Source of the DNA: Streptomyces sp. SID13031
GTDB taxonomy: Bacteria > Actinomycetota > Actinomycetes > Propionibacteriales > Kribbellaceae
Assembly (NCBI RefSeq): GCF_010548305.1
Contig: NZ_JAAGLV010000001.1
Span: 496,001 to 560,000, forward strand
Length of the DNA: 64,000 nt
Direction: 5' to 3'
Position numbers and translations under genes: made by a program
Part shown: one piece after another, positions 54,132-61,944 of the stretch
Numbering within the stretch: position 1 is the stretch's first letter
How the letters are laid out: every line of letters begins with the position of its first letter
The notes under the pieces: model-generated
The model's database searches: none
What the model was told of the DNA's origin: nothing
What the model saw: only the letters and a program-made list of their open reading frames with translations

Positions 54132-54953
54132 TCAGGTGCTTTCCGTGCGGCCGCCGTCGACCGTCAGCACGGTGCCGTTGATGTAACCGGCTCCGGGCGA
54201 GGCCAGGAAAGCGATCGCGGCGGCGATCTCGCTGGCATCGGCCGGACGACCGGCCGGGATCTCGGCTTGGTCGTCGGCGACCGCGGCGGCCAGGTGGATT
54301 CCTGCAGCCTGAGCACGGCTCCGCAGGATCGCCACCCGTCGTGGCGTGAGTGTCGCACCTGGAGCGACGCAGTTGACGGTGACACCACGGTCGGCGTACC
54401 GCCGGGAGGCGAGCTTCGCGGCTGCGGTCGCCGCCGACCGCAGTACGGTCGAGCTGGCCAGCTCCGGCTGCGGCTGCCGGACCGCGGTCGACGTCACCAC
54501 AACCACCCGCCCGAACCCACGCTCGGCCATCGCCGGCAACGCGGCCCGCATCAACGCCAGCGGACCGAGCAACAGCAGGTTGAGATCCTGATGCCACTGC
54601 TCATCCGAAACGTCGAGAACCCGACCAGGGGCCGGACCACCTGAGTTGGCGACCAGGACATCGAGAGCCCCAAACCTGCTCTGTACTTCGGCCACGAGGT
54701 CGGTCGCCTCGGCGGGGTCGGAGAGATCGCAGACGAGGTAGTCGGTGTCGCCGCCGAGAGCGCTTGCGGTTTCCTTCAGTGTGGCCAGCGTGCGTCCGGT
54801 CAGCACAACACGATGGCGGGCCTCGAGGAGCGCGGCGGCCGCTGCGGCCCCGATGCCACCCGCACCGCCACCAACCAGCGCAACCCGCCGTGTCGCCTCA
54901 CCAACGGCGGCGGTGGGCGGGGGACTCGCGGCGTAGGGGTGACTGGTTTCCAT
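54132..54953 (-). CDS. SDR-family protein with altered active site
   Basis: 273 aa. Classical SDR fold: RVALVGGGAGGIGAAAAAAL (TGxxxGxG variant), LDVLVANSGGPAPG (NNAG variant), and RGVTVNCVAPGATLTPR. However, counting back from RGVTVN, the YxxxK site reads S-T-V-L-R: both catalytic Tyr and Lys are replaced, a feature of a divergent SDR subgroup with LSNxLR-like sequences. It may be a dehydrogenase with changed mechanism or a non-catalytic member. Divergent from the IclR gene (41 nt). Confidence 0.8.
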   Translation of the reverse strand: METSHPYAASPPPTAAVGEATRRVALVGGGAGGIGAAAAAALLEARHRVVLTGRTLATLKETASALGGDTDYLVCDLSDPAEATDLVAEVQSRFGALDVLVANSGGPAPGRVLDVSDEQWHQDLNLLLLGPLALMRAALPAMAERGFGRVVVVTSTAVRQPQPELASSTVLRSAATAAAKLASRRYADRGVTVNCVAPGATLTPRRVAILRSRAQAAGIHLAAAVADDQAEIPAGRPADASEIAAAIAFLASPGAGYINGTVLTVDGGRTEST

Positions 54954-54993
54954 GATGGGCTTAGATTCGTCTCATGGCTGAGGTAGACCAAGG

Positions 54994-55857
54994 ATGAGTC
55001 CCGCTCCCCGGGACTCCGGATCCCCGACCGCCGACGCGGCGATCGGCTCGCTGGAGCGGGCCGGCGCGTTACTGGACGCGTTCGACGCCACGCATCGCGA
55101 GCTGGCGTTAGCAGACCTGGTCCGCCGGTCCGGCCTGCCGCGCTCGACCGTGCACCGGACGGCGACCCGGATGATCCAGCTCGGCTGGCTCGACAAGCCG
55201 CAAGACCGGTACCGGATCGGCAACCGGCTCTTCGAGCTATCCGGCCTGGCTCCGGTCAGACATGAGTTGCGCGAGGCCGTACTGCCGTTCCTGCAGGATC
55301 TCTTCGGCGCGGCCCGCACGACGGTGCAACTCGGCGTCCTCGACGGCGCGCAGATCCTGGTGGTCGAGAAGATCACCGGGCACCGGCCGATGCCGATGCT
55401 TTCCCAGGTGGGCGGCACGGTACCGGCCTACTGCTCCGGTCTGGGCCGGGCGATTCTGGCGTGGTCGGACGAGTCGACACTGCAAGACGTGCTGGCTGCA
55501 GGTCTGCCGCGACGGACGCCGCGGACCATCACGAGCGAGACAGCGCTGCGCCGGGAGCTGGCGCTGATACCGGATCGAGGTTGGGCGCACGAGCGCGAGG
55601 AGGGCAACGTCGGGATCAGTTGCGTCGCGGCACCCATCTTCGACTCGGCCGGTGAGGTGGTCGCCGCTTTGTCGGTCACCGGTCCCAGCAGCGTCGTCCT
55701 GCCCGACCGGATCGGACCGGCCGTACGGATGGCCGCGGCCGCCGCGAGCCGGGCCTATTCGACCCGCCGCTGGGCGCCGCGAAGCCGGCCGGAACCCGAT
55801 TCCCAGGCCCGGTCCCAGCCCCAGTCCCAGCCACCGGGACAGTCTGTTGGCAGCTGA
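54994..55857 (+). CDS. IclR-family regulator of the catabolic island
   Basis: 287 aa. N-terminal winged HTH (LALADLVRRSGLPRSTVHRT, MIQLGWLDK) and the IclR effector domain (GTVPAYCSGLGRAILAWSD, RGWAHEREEGNVGISCVAAP, VAALSVTGPSSVVLPDR). The family commonly controls aromatic-acid catabolism with ring-derived effectors. It sits between the divergent SDR operon and the monooxygenase operon and probably controls both. The Gln/Ser/Pro-rich C-terminal tail (ARSQPQSQPPGQ) is non-conserved. Confidence 0.92.
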   Translation: MSPAPRDSGSPTADAAIGSLERAGALLDAFDATHRELALADLVRRSGLPRSTVHRTATRMIQLGWLDKPQDRYRIGNRLFELSGLAPVRHELREAVLPFLQDLFGAARTTVQLGVLDGAQILVVEKITGHRPMPMLSQVGGTVPAYCSGLGRAILAWSDESTLQDVLAAGLPRRTPRTITSETALRRELALIPDRGWAHEREEGNVGISCVAAPIFDSAGEVVAALSVTGPSSVVLPDRIGPAVRMAAAAASRAYSTRRWAPRSRPEPDSQARSQPQSQPPGQSVGS

Positions 55858-55913
55858 TCAGACCTCCACCAGGCTGTGACCCAGACCACGCCGGATGGTG
55901 AAGGAGTAGGCCA

Positions 55914-57476
55914 ATGCGCGTTGCGATCATCGGGGCAGGTGTCGCCGGACTGACCACGGCCAAGGTGCTGAGCCAGGCCGGTCATGAGGTCGAGGTCTTC
56001 GATAAGACGCCGGACGTCGGTGGAGTCTGGAGCAGCACCCGCCGGTACCCCGGTCTGACCACGCAGAGCCCGAAGGCGCAGTACTCGTTCTCGGACTTCC
56101 CGATGGCCAAGGCGTTCCCCGAGTGGCCGACCGGCGCGCAGGTGCAGGAGTACCTGGCGGCGTACGCGAAGGAGTTCGGGCTGGAGCCCGTACTGCGGTT
56201 GGAGACGACCGTCGAGTCCATCGTCCCGGATGGCGTCGAGTGGGTGCTGACCTCGCGGTCGAAGGGGACGCCGGGACAGGCGCAGTCCACCGGGACCTTC
56301 GACCGGGTGGTCGTCGCGAACGGGGTCTTCTGTGAACCGGCGATGCCGACTTATCCCGGGCTGGCCGAGTTCGGGGCCGCGGGCGGGAAGGTGATCGCGG
56401 GGACGTCCTTCCATGACGCGGAAGATGCCCGGGGCAAGCATGTGCTCGTCGTCGGCTACGGCAAATCCGCCTGCGACGTGACCGTGCCGATCAGCGAAGT
56501 TGCCGCGAGCACCGAGGTGATCGCCCGGCAGCTGCTCTGGAAGGTGCCGCGCAAGATCGCCGGCCGGGTGAACTTCAAGATGCTGCTGCTGACCCGGATG
56601 GGGGAGGCGCTCTTCAGATACCGGTACCTTCGCGGCTTCGAGAAGTTCCTGCACGGCCCCGGCAACCGCACCCGGCGTTCGATGCTGAACTCGATCGGGT
56701 CGGTCTCGGTGCGTCAGTTCGGGCTGGCCAAGCACGACCTGGTCCCGCGCGGGCAGATGGAGGGCATCGTCAAAGGGGCGATCGGCCTGGCCACCGAGGG
56801 CTTCTTCGAGGCGGTGGAGACCGGCGCGATCCGGGTCCGCCGCGACTCGACGATCAGCCGGCTGCTGGCTGTCGACGGCGAGCCCGCGGCGGAGCTTGCC
56901 GATGGCACCGTTCTGCCGGCCGACCTGATCGTCTGTGCGACCGGCTTCGTCCAGGGCGTTCCGTTCCTGCCCGAAGAGACCCAGCAGCGGATCTTCGATG
57001 CCCGCGGCAACTTCCTGCTCTACCGGCAGATCCAGCCCGTCGGCGTACCGGGCCTCTACTTCAACGGGTACAACTCGTCGTTCTTCAGCCCGCTCAACGC
57101 GGAGATGGCGGCGCTGTGGATCGCGGCCGACCTGGCCGGCGCCCTCGAGTTGCCGGACGACGCAGTACGGCGTACCGAAGCCGCCGCGCAGCTCGCCTTC
57201 ATGGATGAGGCGACCGACACCCACCACTGCCGTGGGACGAAGATCATCCCGTTCTCGATGCACAACGTGGACGAGGTGCTCGGCGATCTCGGTCTGCAGA
57301 TCAGCAAGGCCACCCGCGCCTCGCACTGGCTCAACCCGATCGCCCCCGCGGCGTACCGCAAACTGACCCCCGCTCTGCTCACCCGCCTCACCGAACTCGA
57401 TCTCAAGAAGGAGCCGACCAACCATGGAAACCGACACGAGTTCTCCGGCCCAGCACCGGGCCGTCCGGTCCGGTGA
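55914..57476 (+). CDS. FMO-type flavin-dependent monooxygenase
   Basis: 520 aa. FAD-binding RVAIIGAGVAGLTTAKVL, then GVWSSTRRYPGLTTQSPK, the FMO/BVMO-like hydroperoxide-stabilising region, and NAD(P)-binding VLVVGYGKSACDV; ADLIVCATGF is the closing ATG(F/Y) motif. It may oxygenate the aromatic substrate or a ketone precursor before ring cleavage; this is not the MhpA-type hydroxylase usual in such clusters. GAAGGAGT precedes the ATG. Its 3' end overlaps the cupin gene by 53 nt. Confidence 0.88.
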   Translation: MRVAIIGAGVAGLTTAKVLSQAGHEVEVFDKTPDVGGVWSSTRRYPGLTTQSPKAQYSFSDFPMAKAFPEWPTGAQVQEYLAAYAKEFGLEPVLRLETTVESIVPDGVEWVLTSRSKGTPGQAQSTGTFDRVVVANGVFCEPAMPTYPGLAEFGAAGGKVIAGTSFHDAEDARGKHVLVVGYGKSACDVTVPISEVAASTEVIARQLLWKVPRKIAGRVNFKMLLLTRMGEALFRYRYLRGFEKFLHGPGNRTRRSMLNSIGSVSVRQFGLAKHDLVPRGQMEGIVKGAIGLATEGFFEAVETGAIRVRRDSTISRLLAVDGEPAAELADGTVLPADLIVCATGFVQGVPFLPEETQQRIFDARGNFLLYRQIQPVGVPGLYFNGYNSSFFSPLNAEMAALWIAADLAGALELPDDAVRRTEAAAQLAFMDEATDTHHCRGTKIIPFSMHNVDEVLGDLGLQISKATRASHWLNPIAPAAYRKLTPALLTRLTELDLKKEPTNHGNRHEFSGPAPGRPVR

Positions 57477-57888
57477 GGGCACCAACGTCGGCGCGATCGG
57501 CCTGGGGATCTACACCCGGCTGACCGGCGCGGACACCAAGGGCGCCTACTCGCTCTTCGAGTACGTCGTACCGGCGGGGCTCGGTGGACCGCCGACCCAC
57601 ATCCACTCGCGCGAGGACGAGCTGTTCATCTGTATGCAGGGGCAGGTCCGGATCGAGCTCGACGGCCAGGAGCACGTGCTCGGCGCGGGCGATTCGCTGT
57701 TGATGCCGCGCGGGGTGCCGCACATGTTCCACAACCCGTTCGACGACGAGACCAGGATCGTCGCGGTGGTCTCGCCACCCGGGCTGGAGAACTACTACCG
57801 CGAGCTCAGCGAACTGCCGCCCGGCCCGCGGGACATGACGCTGGTCGCCCAGGTGATGACGCGGCACGGATTGTCGCTGAAGAAGTGA
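57424..57888 (+). CDS. Cupin-domain protein
   Basis: 154 aa. Motif 1 GPPTHIHSREDELFICMQGQ with His ligands and Glu, motif 2 GDSLLMPRGVPHMFHNP. Start at 57424 is supported by AAGGAG 13 nt upstream even though it lies inside the monooxygenase gene; the 53-nt overlap is longer than usual. Resembles quercetin-2,3-dioxygenase-like or small cupin isomerases. Its stop overlaps the NTF2-like gene (GTGA). Confidence 0.8.
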   Translation: METDTSSPAQHRAVRSGEGTNVGAIGLGIYTRLTGADTKGAYSLFEYVVPAGLGGPPTHIHSREDELFICMQGQVRIELDGQEHVLGAGDSLLMPRGVPHMFHNPFDDETRIVAVVSPPGLENYYRELSELPPGPRDMTLVAQVMTRHGLSLKK

Positions 57889-58253
57889 CCACGCAGCCCC
57901 GCCAGGAGATGGTCCACGCGATGTGCGCGGCCGTCGACAAGGGCGACGCGGAGTCGTTCGGATCCTGGTTCGCCGACGACGCGACGTACCGGTTCGGCAA
58001 CCAGGAGATCCTGACCGGCAAACCCGCCATCGTCGCCGCGACGGCGGGCGCGGCCGATGCGTTGCCATGGGTCCGCCACACGATCGACCAGATCGCCGAG
58101 CTGGGCGACCAACTCTTCTGCCGCTTCACCATCGAGACCGAATCGCCGGACGGCGCGGCATTGAGCCTCCCGTGCGTAACGGTGATCTGGCTCGCCGACG
58201 AACAGGTGGTCCACTACCGCGTCCACATGGACCTCACCCCGGCTTTCGGCTGA
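57885..58253 (+). CDS. NTF2/SnoaL-like protein
   Basis: 122 aa from GTG 57885. A cone-shaped alpha+beta NTF2-like fold: DAESFGSWFADDATYRFG, ILTGKPAIVAATAGA, and VIWLADEQVVHYRVHMDL. Members bind or isomerise small cyclic substrates (SnoaL, limonene-epoxide hydrolase, steroid isomerase). Last gene of the monooxygenase operon. A perfect CCCCGCGCGGGG palindrome (58254-58265) follows its stop directly. Confidence 0.78.
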   Translation: MTTQPRQEMVHAMCAAVDKGDAESFGSWFADDATYRFGNQEILTGKPAIVAATAGAADALPWVRHTIDQIAELGDQLFCRFTIETESPDGAALSLPCVTVIWLADEQVVHYRVHMDLTPAFG

Positions 58254-58312
58254 CCCCGCGCGGGGATTGCTGCCCAGGCGGCGGAATCCTTGCCCGGGCG
58301 CGGGTAGAGGGC

Positions 58313-58436
58313 GTGGTGCTGTCGCGAAGGGTGCTGTGGATTCGTGGTGCTGTCGCGAAGGGGGCTGTGGATTCGGGGTGCTGTCGCGAAGGGTGCTGTG
58401 GATTCGGGGTGCTGTCGCCAAGGGGACTCTGGATTG
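58313..58436. repeat. Four tandem copies of a 31-bp repeat
   Basis: Units 58313-58343, 58344-58374, 58375-58405 and 58406-58436, each built on GGTGCTGTCGCGAAGGG followed by TGCTGTGGATTC; the last is diverged. 31 is not a multiple of three, and no reading frame is kept, so it is non-coding. Unit 4 begins the region homologous to the second dispersed repeat copy. Confidence 0.9.
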
Positions 58437-58459
58437 CGTCGCCGGGCTGCGAAATGGTC

Positions 58460-58548
58460 CTAGTCGCGGCGATGCGCGTCAAGAGCGCCTCCGGCGTCCC
58501 TTCGGGATCGAACAAGTTCGACTCTTGACACCCACCACCACGACCAGG
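58460..58548 (+). repeat. Dispersed palindromic repeat, copy 1 (cloverleaf-forming)
   Basis: Inner closing stem GTCAAGAG (58478-58485) / CTCTTGAC (58522-58529) encloses three abutting hairpins: CGCC-TCC-GGCG (58486-58496), TCCC-TTC-GGGA (58497-58507) and TCGAACAAGTTCGA (58508-58521). An imperfect outer stem extends it to about 58460 and 58548. The same structure appears inverted at 59195-59282. Flanking homology to that copy continues left to about 58406. Confidence 0.85.
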
Positions 58549-59194
58549 CAAAGACGCAGCTATCCCGGAGCCGCTGGAAAGACTGACCACAATGGATGGA
58601 TCACCACCATCCCAAGGCCAGCCACCATCCGGGCACCATAGGCACCCAAGATTCCACCCGGCGAGTCACCATCCGAGTGACCCCGACGCCCCCGCCCCGC
58701 CGAACCACGCCCGGGCGGCATCCCACCAGGCTCGGCGACCCCGATTCCTCAGCCACTAGCGCGTTATCCGACCACTAGCGCCCTACAAGACGCTAGCGGT
58801 ACAACAACCCGCCAGCCGACCCCCACCCGAACGATCCCAGCCCCCAAAACAGCACCATCACCGACAGACACACCTGTCACGTTTGGCCGCGAGGGCCGAC
58901 CGGGACCGCCACGCACGCACAACTCGCCGCGAGCGCCCCGACACACCGAGGTAAGCGCTTGCCTACCGAGTTAGGTATGCACAGCAGCCCGTCGCCCCCA
59001 GCAACCCCGCCGCGGTGGAAACAAACTTGCACCTGGCGACCAAAAGTTACCCACTCAGCCCCCACTCAGCCCCCACCCCGCCCGACCCCGCAACCCGGCC
59101 GACCTCACCACCATTCCCCCGCAACCCGGCCGGCCTGACCCAAGATGGCCCCCGGCTCACACCTCCCCGCGGGATCCACATAGCTGCGTCCTTC
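58549..59194. other. Non-coding stretch between repeat copies
   Basis: No convincing gene: frames are short, Pro/Arg/His-rich and without ribosome sites. Base composition is C-rich on this strand. The only items noted are CCACTAGCGC twice (near 58752 and 58771) and a near-perfect 16-bp dyad, AGGTAAGCGCTTGCCT, at 58949-58964 that resembles a LacI-type operator but has no gene close by. Confidence 0.6.
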
Positions 59195-59282
59195 CCTGGT
59201 CGAGACGATGAGGGTCAAGAGTCGAACTCGTTCGATCCCGAAGGGACGCGAAGCGCTCTTGACGCTCATCGTCTCGACCAGG
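59195..59282 (-). repeat. Dispersed palindromic repeat, copy 2 (cloverleaf-forming)
   Basis: A 27-bp outer stem with one mismatch (59195-59221 with 59256-59282) closes three abutting hairpins: TCGAACTCGTTCGA (59222-59235), TCCC-GAA-GGGA (59236-59246) and CGC-GAA-GCG (59247-59255). It is the inverted counterpart of copy 1; the third hairpin differs in length and sequence but stays paired in each. Homologous flank continues right to about 59335. Confidence 0.9.
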
Positions 59283-59338
59283 ACACTCCCGCAGCGGAGA
59301 CCGCGAACCACAGTCCCCTTGGGACAGCACCACGCACA

Positions 59339-59431
59339 CACCCCAACCCACGCCGAGCACCCCGCATCCACCCCAACCCCCACGCCGAGCACCCCGCATC
59401 CACCCCAACCCCCACGCCGAGCACCCCCGAT
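59339..59431. repeat. Three tandem copies of a 32-bp C-rich repeat
   Basis: Units 59339-59367 (29 bp, shortened), 59368-59399 and 59400-59431, built on CCACCCCAACCCCCACG followed by CCGAGCACCCCGCAT. It is unrelated in sequence to the 31-bp array but likewise flanks one repeat copy. Non-coding. Confidence 0.88.
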
Positions 59432-59442
59432 ATCCACAAAAG

Positions 59443-59475
59443 GCCGGGCTAGTTGCTGTTAGCAACTAGCCCGGC
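59443..59475 (-). terminator. Rho-independent-type terminator of the PhoX-like gene
   Basis: Perfect 15-bp stem GCCGGGCTAGTTGCT / AGCAACTAGCCCGGC with a 3-nt loop, 8 nt after the stop of the minus-strand gene. On that strand it is followed by CCTTTTGTGG, a short T-run, so it is the clearest intrinsic terminator in the window. Confidence 0.9.
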
Positions 59476-59483
59476 AGTGGGGC

Positions 59484-60923
59484 TCAGCTGAGGTAGTCGC
59501 GCCAGGGGCCGGTGATGGCGAGGGTGATGCCGGGGGTCTGGATGTTGACGAAGAGCACCTTGCCGTCCTCGGAGAAGGCCGGGCCGGTGAACTCGGAGTC
59601 GTTGAGCTGGTTGCGGGCGATCGCGTAGGTCGGGCCGCCGGGGACGGTGCTCAGGACGTGGCTGCTGGCCAGGCCGTCCTCGGCGAGGATGAGCGATCCC
59701 CACGGGGTGACGGTGACGTTGTCCGGAGCGTCGAAGTTGAAGTCCTCGTACTTCGCCGCGGCGCCCTTGTCGGCGGCCGGGTTCGCCGGGAAGTACGTGG
59801 TCAGCTGGATGGTCTCCGACTTGTAGTTGTAGAACCAGATCATGCCCTCGTGCGGGACGCCGTCGGCCGGGATGTCCGTGGTGCCGATCTTGGCGAACGA
59901 GTTGACCACGTAGACGCCGTCGTGGGTGCCGTAGACGCCCTCGAACTTCTTGCCGCGGGTGACCTGGCCGTCGGTGAGCTGCTTGCGGACCGAGACCGAG
60001 ACCGCGTCGCGGTCGGGCACAGCAACCCACTTGACCCGGAACGGGCGGAGCAGTTGCGCCGAGGTCAGGTACGCGACGTCCGGGATCGGCTTGCCGTCGT
60101 CGTTGAGGATCGCCATCGCCTCGAAGGTGCCGAAGTTGACGTCCTGCAGGTCCTTCCAGCTCTCCTTGCCGAGCCGGTAGCCGGTCGGCGCGGTCCAGCG
60201 GTAGAAGGATCCGTTCGGGCCGGACGCGTCCTCGGACAGGTAGATGTGCTCCTTGTCCCGGTCGATCGCGACGGCCTCGTGGGCGAACCGGCCGAGCGCC
60301 TTGAGCGGCACCGGGTGGTTGGTCTTGCCGTCGGTCCAGACCTCGAAGACGTAGCCGTGGTCTTTCAGCCGGGTGGTGCCGTTGGCCTTGTTCTCGGTCT
60401 CCTCGCAGGTCAGCCAGGTGCCCCACGGCGTCGGGCCGCCGGCGCAGTTGGTGAGAGTGCCGGAGATGCCGACCCACTCGCCGTAGTTGGTGCCGTCACG
60501 GTCGACGTCGATGACCGTGCAGCCGCCCGCCGCGCCGACGCCGGAGTCGTAGACCGTGCCCGGGATCTGCGGGACGCCGAGCGGGTCGTTGCCGCTGATC
60601 TCGTGGTTCTGGATCAGCTTGTACCGCTTGGTGCCGTTGCCGAAGACCGCTGTGCCGTCGTGCAGCGTCGGGGTCGGCTGACCGGTCTTGAGGGTGGTCT
60701 TGCCGGCCTCGGTGACCACCGCGTACTTGAAGCCCGGCGGCAGCGCGAGGATGCCGTTGGGGTCGTCCATCAGCGGCGGGAACGGGCGGTCGGTCGGGAA
60801 CGGCCGCGGGGCCGGTTCGGGAGTCGCCTGGGCGAGCGAGGGGACGGCGCCGACAGCGGCGAACCCGACCCCCGCGGTGCCGACTGCGGCACCACGGAGT
60901 ACGGAACGGCGATCGAGTGACAT
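59484..60923 (-). CDS. PhoX/DUF839-family secreted protein (alkaline-phosphatase-like)
   Basis: 479 aa. Tat signal peptide (LDRRSVLRGAAVGTAGVGFA). The mature part is a beta-propeller of the DUF839/PhoX family: KLIQNHEISGND, TPWGTWLTCEETEN (conserved Glu/Cys region), YVFEVWTDG, FAHEAVAIDRDKEHIYLSED and NVTVTPWGSLILAEDG. PhoX proteins are iron/calcium phosphatases exported folded; other DUF839 members have unknown substrates. Followed by a strong terminator. Monocistronic. Confidence 0.85.
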   Translation of the reverse strand: MSLDRRSVLRGAAVGTAGVGFAAVGAVPSLAQATPEPAPRPFPTDRPFPPLMDDPNGILALPPGFKYAVVTEAGKTTLKTGQPTPTLHDGTAVFGNGTKRYKLIQNHEISGNDPLGVPQIPGTVYDSGVGAAGGCTVIDVDRDGTNYGEWVGISGTLTNCAGGPTPWGTWLTCEETENKANGTTRLKDHGYVFEVWTDGKTNHPVPLKALGRFAHEAVAIDRDKEHIYLSEDASGPNGSFYRWTAPTGYRLGKESWKDLQDVNFGTFEAMAILNDDGKPIPDVAYLTSAQLLRPFRVKWVAVPDRDAVSVSVRKQLTDGQVTRGKKFEGVYGTHDGVYVVNSFAKIGTTDIPADGVPHEGMIWFYNYKSETIQLTTYFPANPAADKGAAAKYEDFNFDAPDNVTVTPWGSLILAEDGLASSHVLSTVPGGPTYAIARNQLNDSEFTGPAFSEDGKVLFVNIQTPGITLAITGPWRDYLS

Positions 60924-60991
60924 GACTGGTGCTCCTTGGACATCGATGGGCCCCGATGGTGGACGCCCAAGGCAAACAGAACTTGAACAGT

Positions 60992-61444
60992 TCAGCGAGG
61001 GGTCAGCCGCAGTACCGGGTAGACCCGCTCGGACTTGGCCTGGTATTTCGCTATCCGTGGCTGGGCGGTCGCGATGAGCTGCCAGGCCTGCTCGCGATCG
61101 GTGCCTTCGAGTCGGTCCGCGGTGACCGGGACGCTCTTGCTACCGGGAAGTTCGATCGCCACCTGGTCGGGGTGGGAGATCAGGTTGGCGAACCAGTCGG
61201 GGTGCTGATTCCCGCCTCCTGACGCGATAATCAGCCTGCTGTCGCCGTCGGCGAACCACGCCAACGGGGACTCCCGCCGCTCGCCGCTGTGCCGGCCAAC
61301 GGTGTGCAGGATCAGCACGTCCATCCCCATGAAGGTGCCGCGGTCATTGCGGACCTTGGTGTTCATCCGGGCGTTCATCCGGTGCTGCATCCAGCGCGAG
61401 AACCGTCCGGGCTTGCTGCTCTTCTGCTGCTTCGTGTTCTCCAT
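60992..61444 (-). CDS. Deazaflavin (F420)-dependent nitroreductase-family protein, DDN-like
   Basis: 150 aa. DDN/split-barrel family: DVLILHTVGRHSGERRESPL is the hallmark TxGRxSGxxR-like motif that contacts F420, followed by RLIIASGGGNQHPDWFANL and PVLRLTPR at the end. The N-terminus (KQQKSSKPGRFSRWMQHR) is basic. Probably reduces quinones or other oxidants. ATG 61444; the next gene on the strand ends 10 nt upstream, so both are likely co-transcribed. Confidence 0.88.
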   Translation of the reverse strand: MENTKQQKSSKPGRFSRWMQHRMNARMNTKVRNDRGTFMGMDVLILHTVGRHSGERRESPLAWFADGDSRLIIASGGGNQHPDWFANLISHPDQVAIELPGSKSVPVTADRLEGTDREQAWQLIATAQPRIAKYQAKSERVYPVLRLTPR

Positions 61445-61454
61445 GCCGCTGACG

Positions 61455-61814
61455 CTAGACGCCGCCCGCGGACCGCCGCTTCTCGATTCGTGATCGATCT
61501 GGGAGCGGGGTCCAACTGGCCAGTACGAACCGGTACGAGGGGAGCGGGTGGATTCGCAGGACGTCGATCCGGCGAACCGTTTCGCGGCGCAACCGCAGCA
61601 TCGGGAGGGCGAGCCGGACCTGCTGGATCGCCATCGCCGGGGTCTGGCAGCGGGTCCGGAGGGTGAACTCGACGTCGCCTTCGACGTAGCAGAGGGTGGA
61701 GAGCAGGCGCATCGGTCGCGGCAGCCGGCGAGCGGCGTACCGGGTCGCGTAAAGGTCGCCCGCGGACGCGGGCCAGCCCGTTCGTACCCGCACCCGTACG
61801 TGGTACCGCGCCAT
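61455..61814 (-). CDS. Hypothetical arginine-rich protein (119 aa)
   Basis: 119 aa, no family recognised. Basic (RVRVRTGWPASAG, RRLPRPMRLLS) with a central YVEGDVEFTLRTRCQTPAMA, which looks like ordinary globular sequence. Upstream of the DDN-like gene by 10 nt. Good codon bias and operon position support coding, but the evidence is modest. Confidence 0.5.
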   Translation of the reverse strand: MARYHVRVRVRTGWPASAGDLYATRYAARRLPRPMRLLSTLCYVEGDVEFTLRTRCQTPAMAIQQVRLALPMLRLRRETVRRIDVLRIHPLPSYRFVLASWTPLPDRSRIEKRRSAGGV

Positions 61815-61944
61815 ACAGCCGATGATGCGCCTGCGGCGGCCAGCCCGCCAGCCTTGCGATGGTCCCGATCTGGTGACCAGGGGGTCGAGTGGTGCGAGAG
61901 TGGGGCTGGATCTGGGGGTTCGTAGTCGTACTCAGGAGGACGCG

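Noticed and set aside
58508..58521. LexA SOS box in the repeat (TCGAACAAGTTCGA)
   Set aside because: Spacer is 2 nt instead of the 4 nt of actinobacterial SOS boxes, and both copies are in gene-free repeat cores.
59222..59246. Possible tRNA fragment or att site (TTCGATCCC resembles a T-arm)
   Set aside because: No acceptor, D or anticodon arms of tRNA size, no integrase nearby, and the motif is part of the repeated hairpin element.
58313..59431. CRISPR array
   Set aside because: Units are directly tandem without variable spacers and there are no cas genes.
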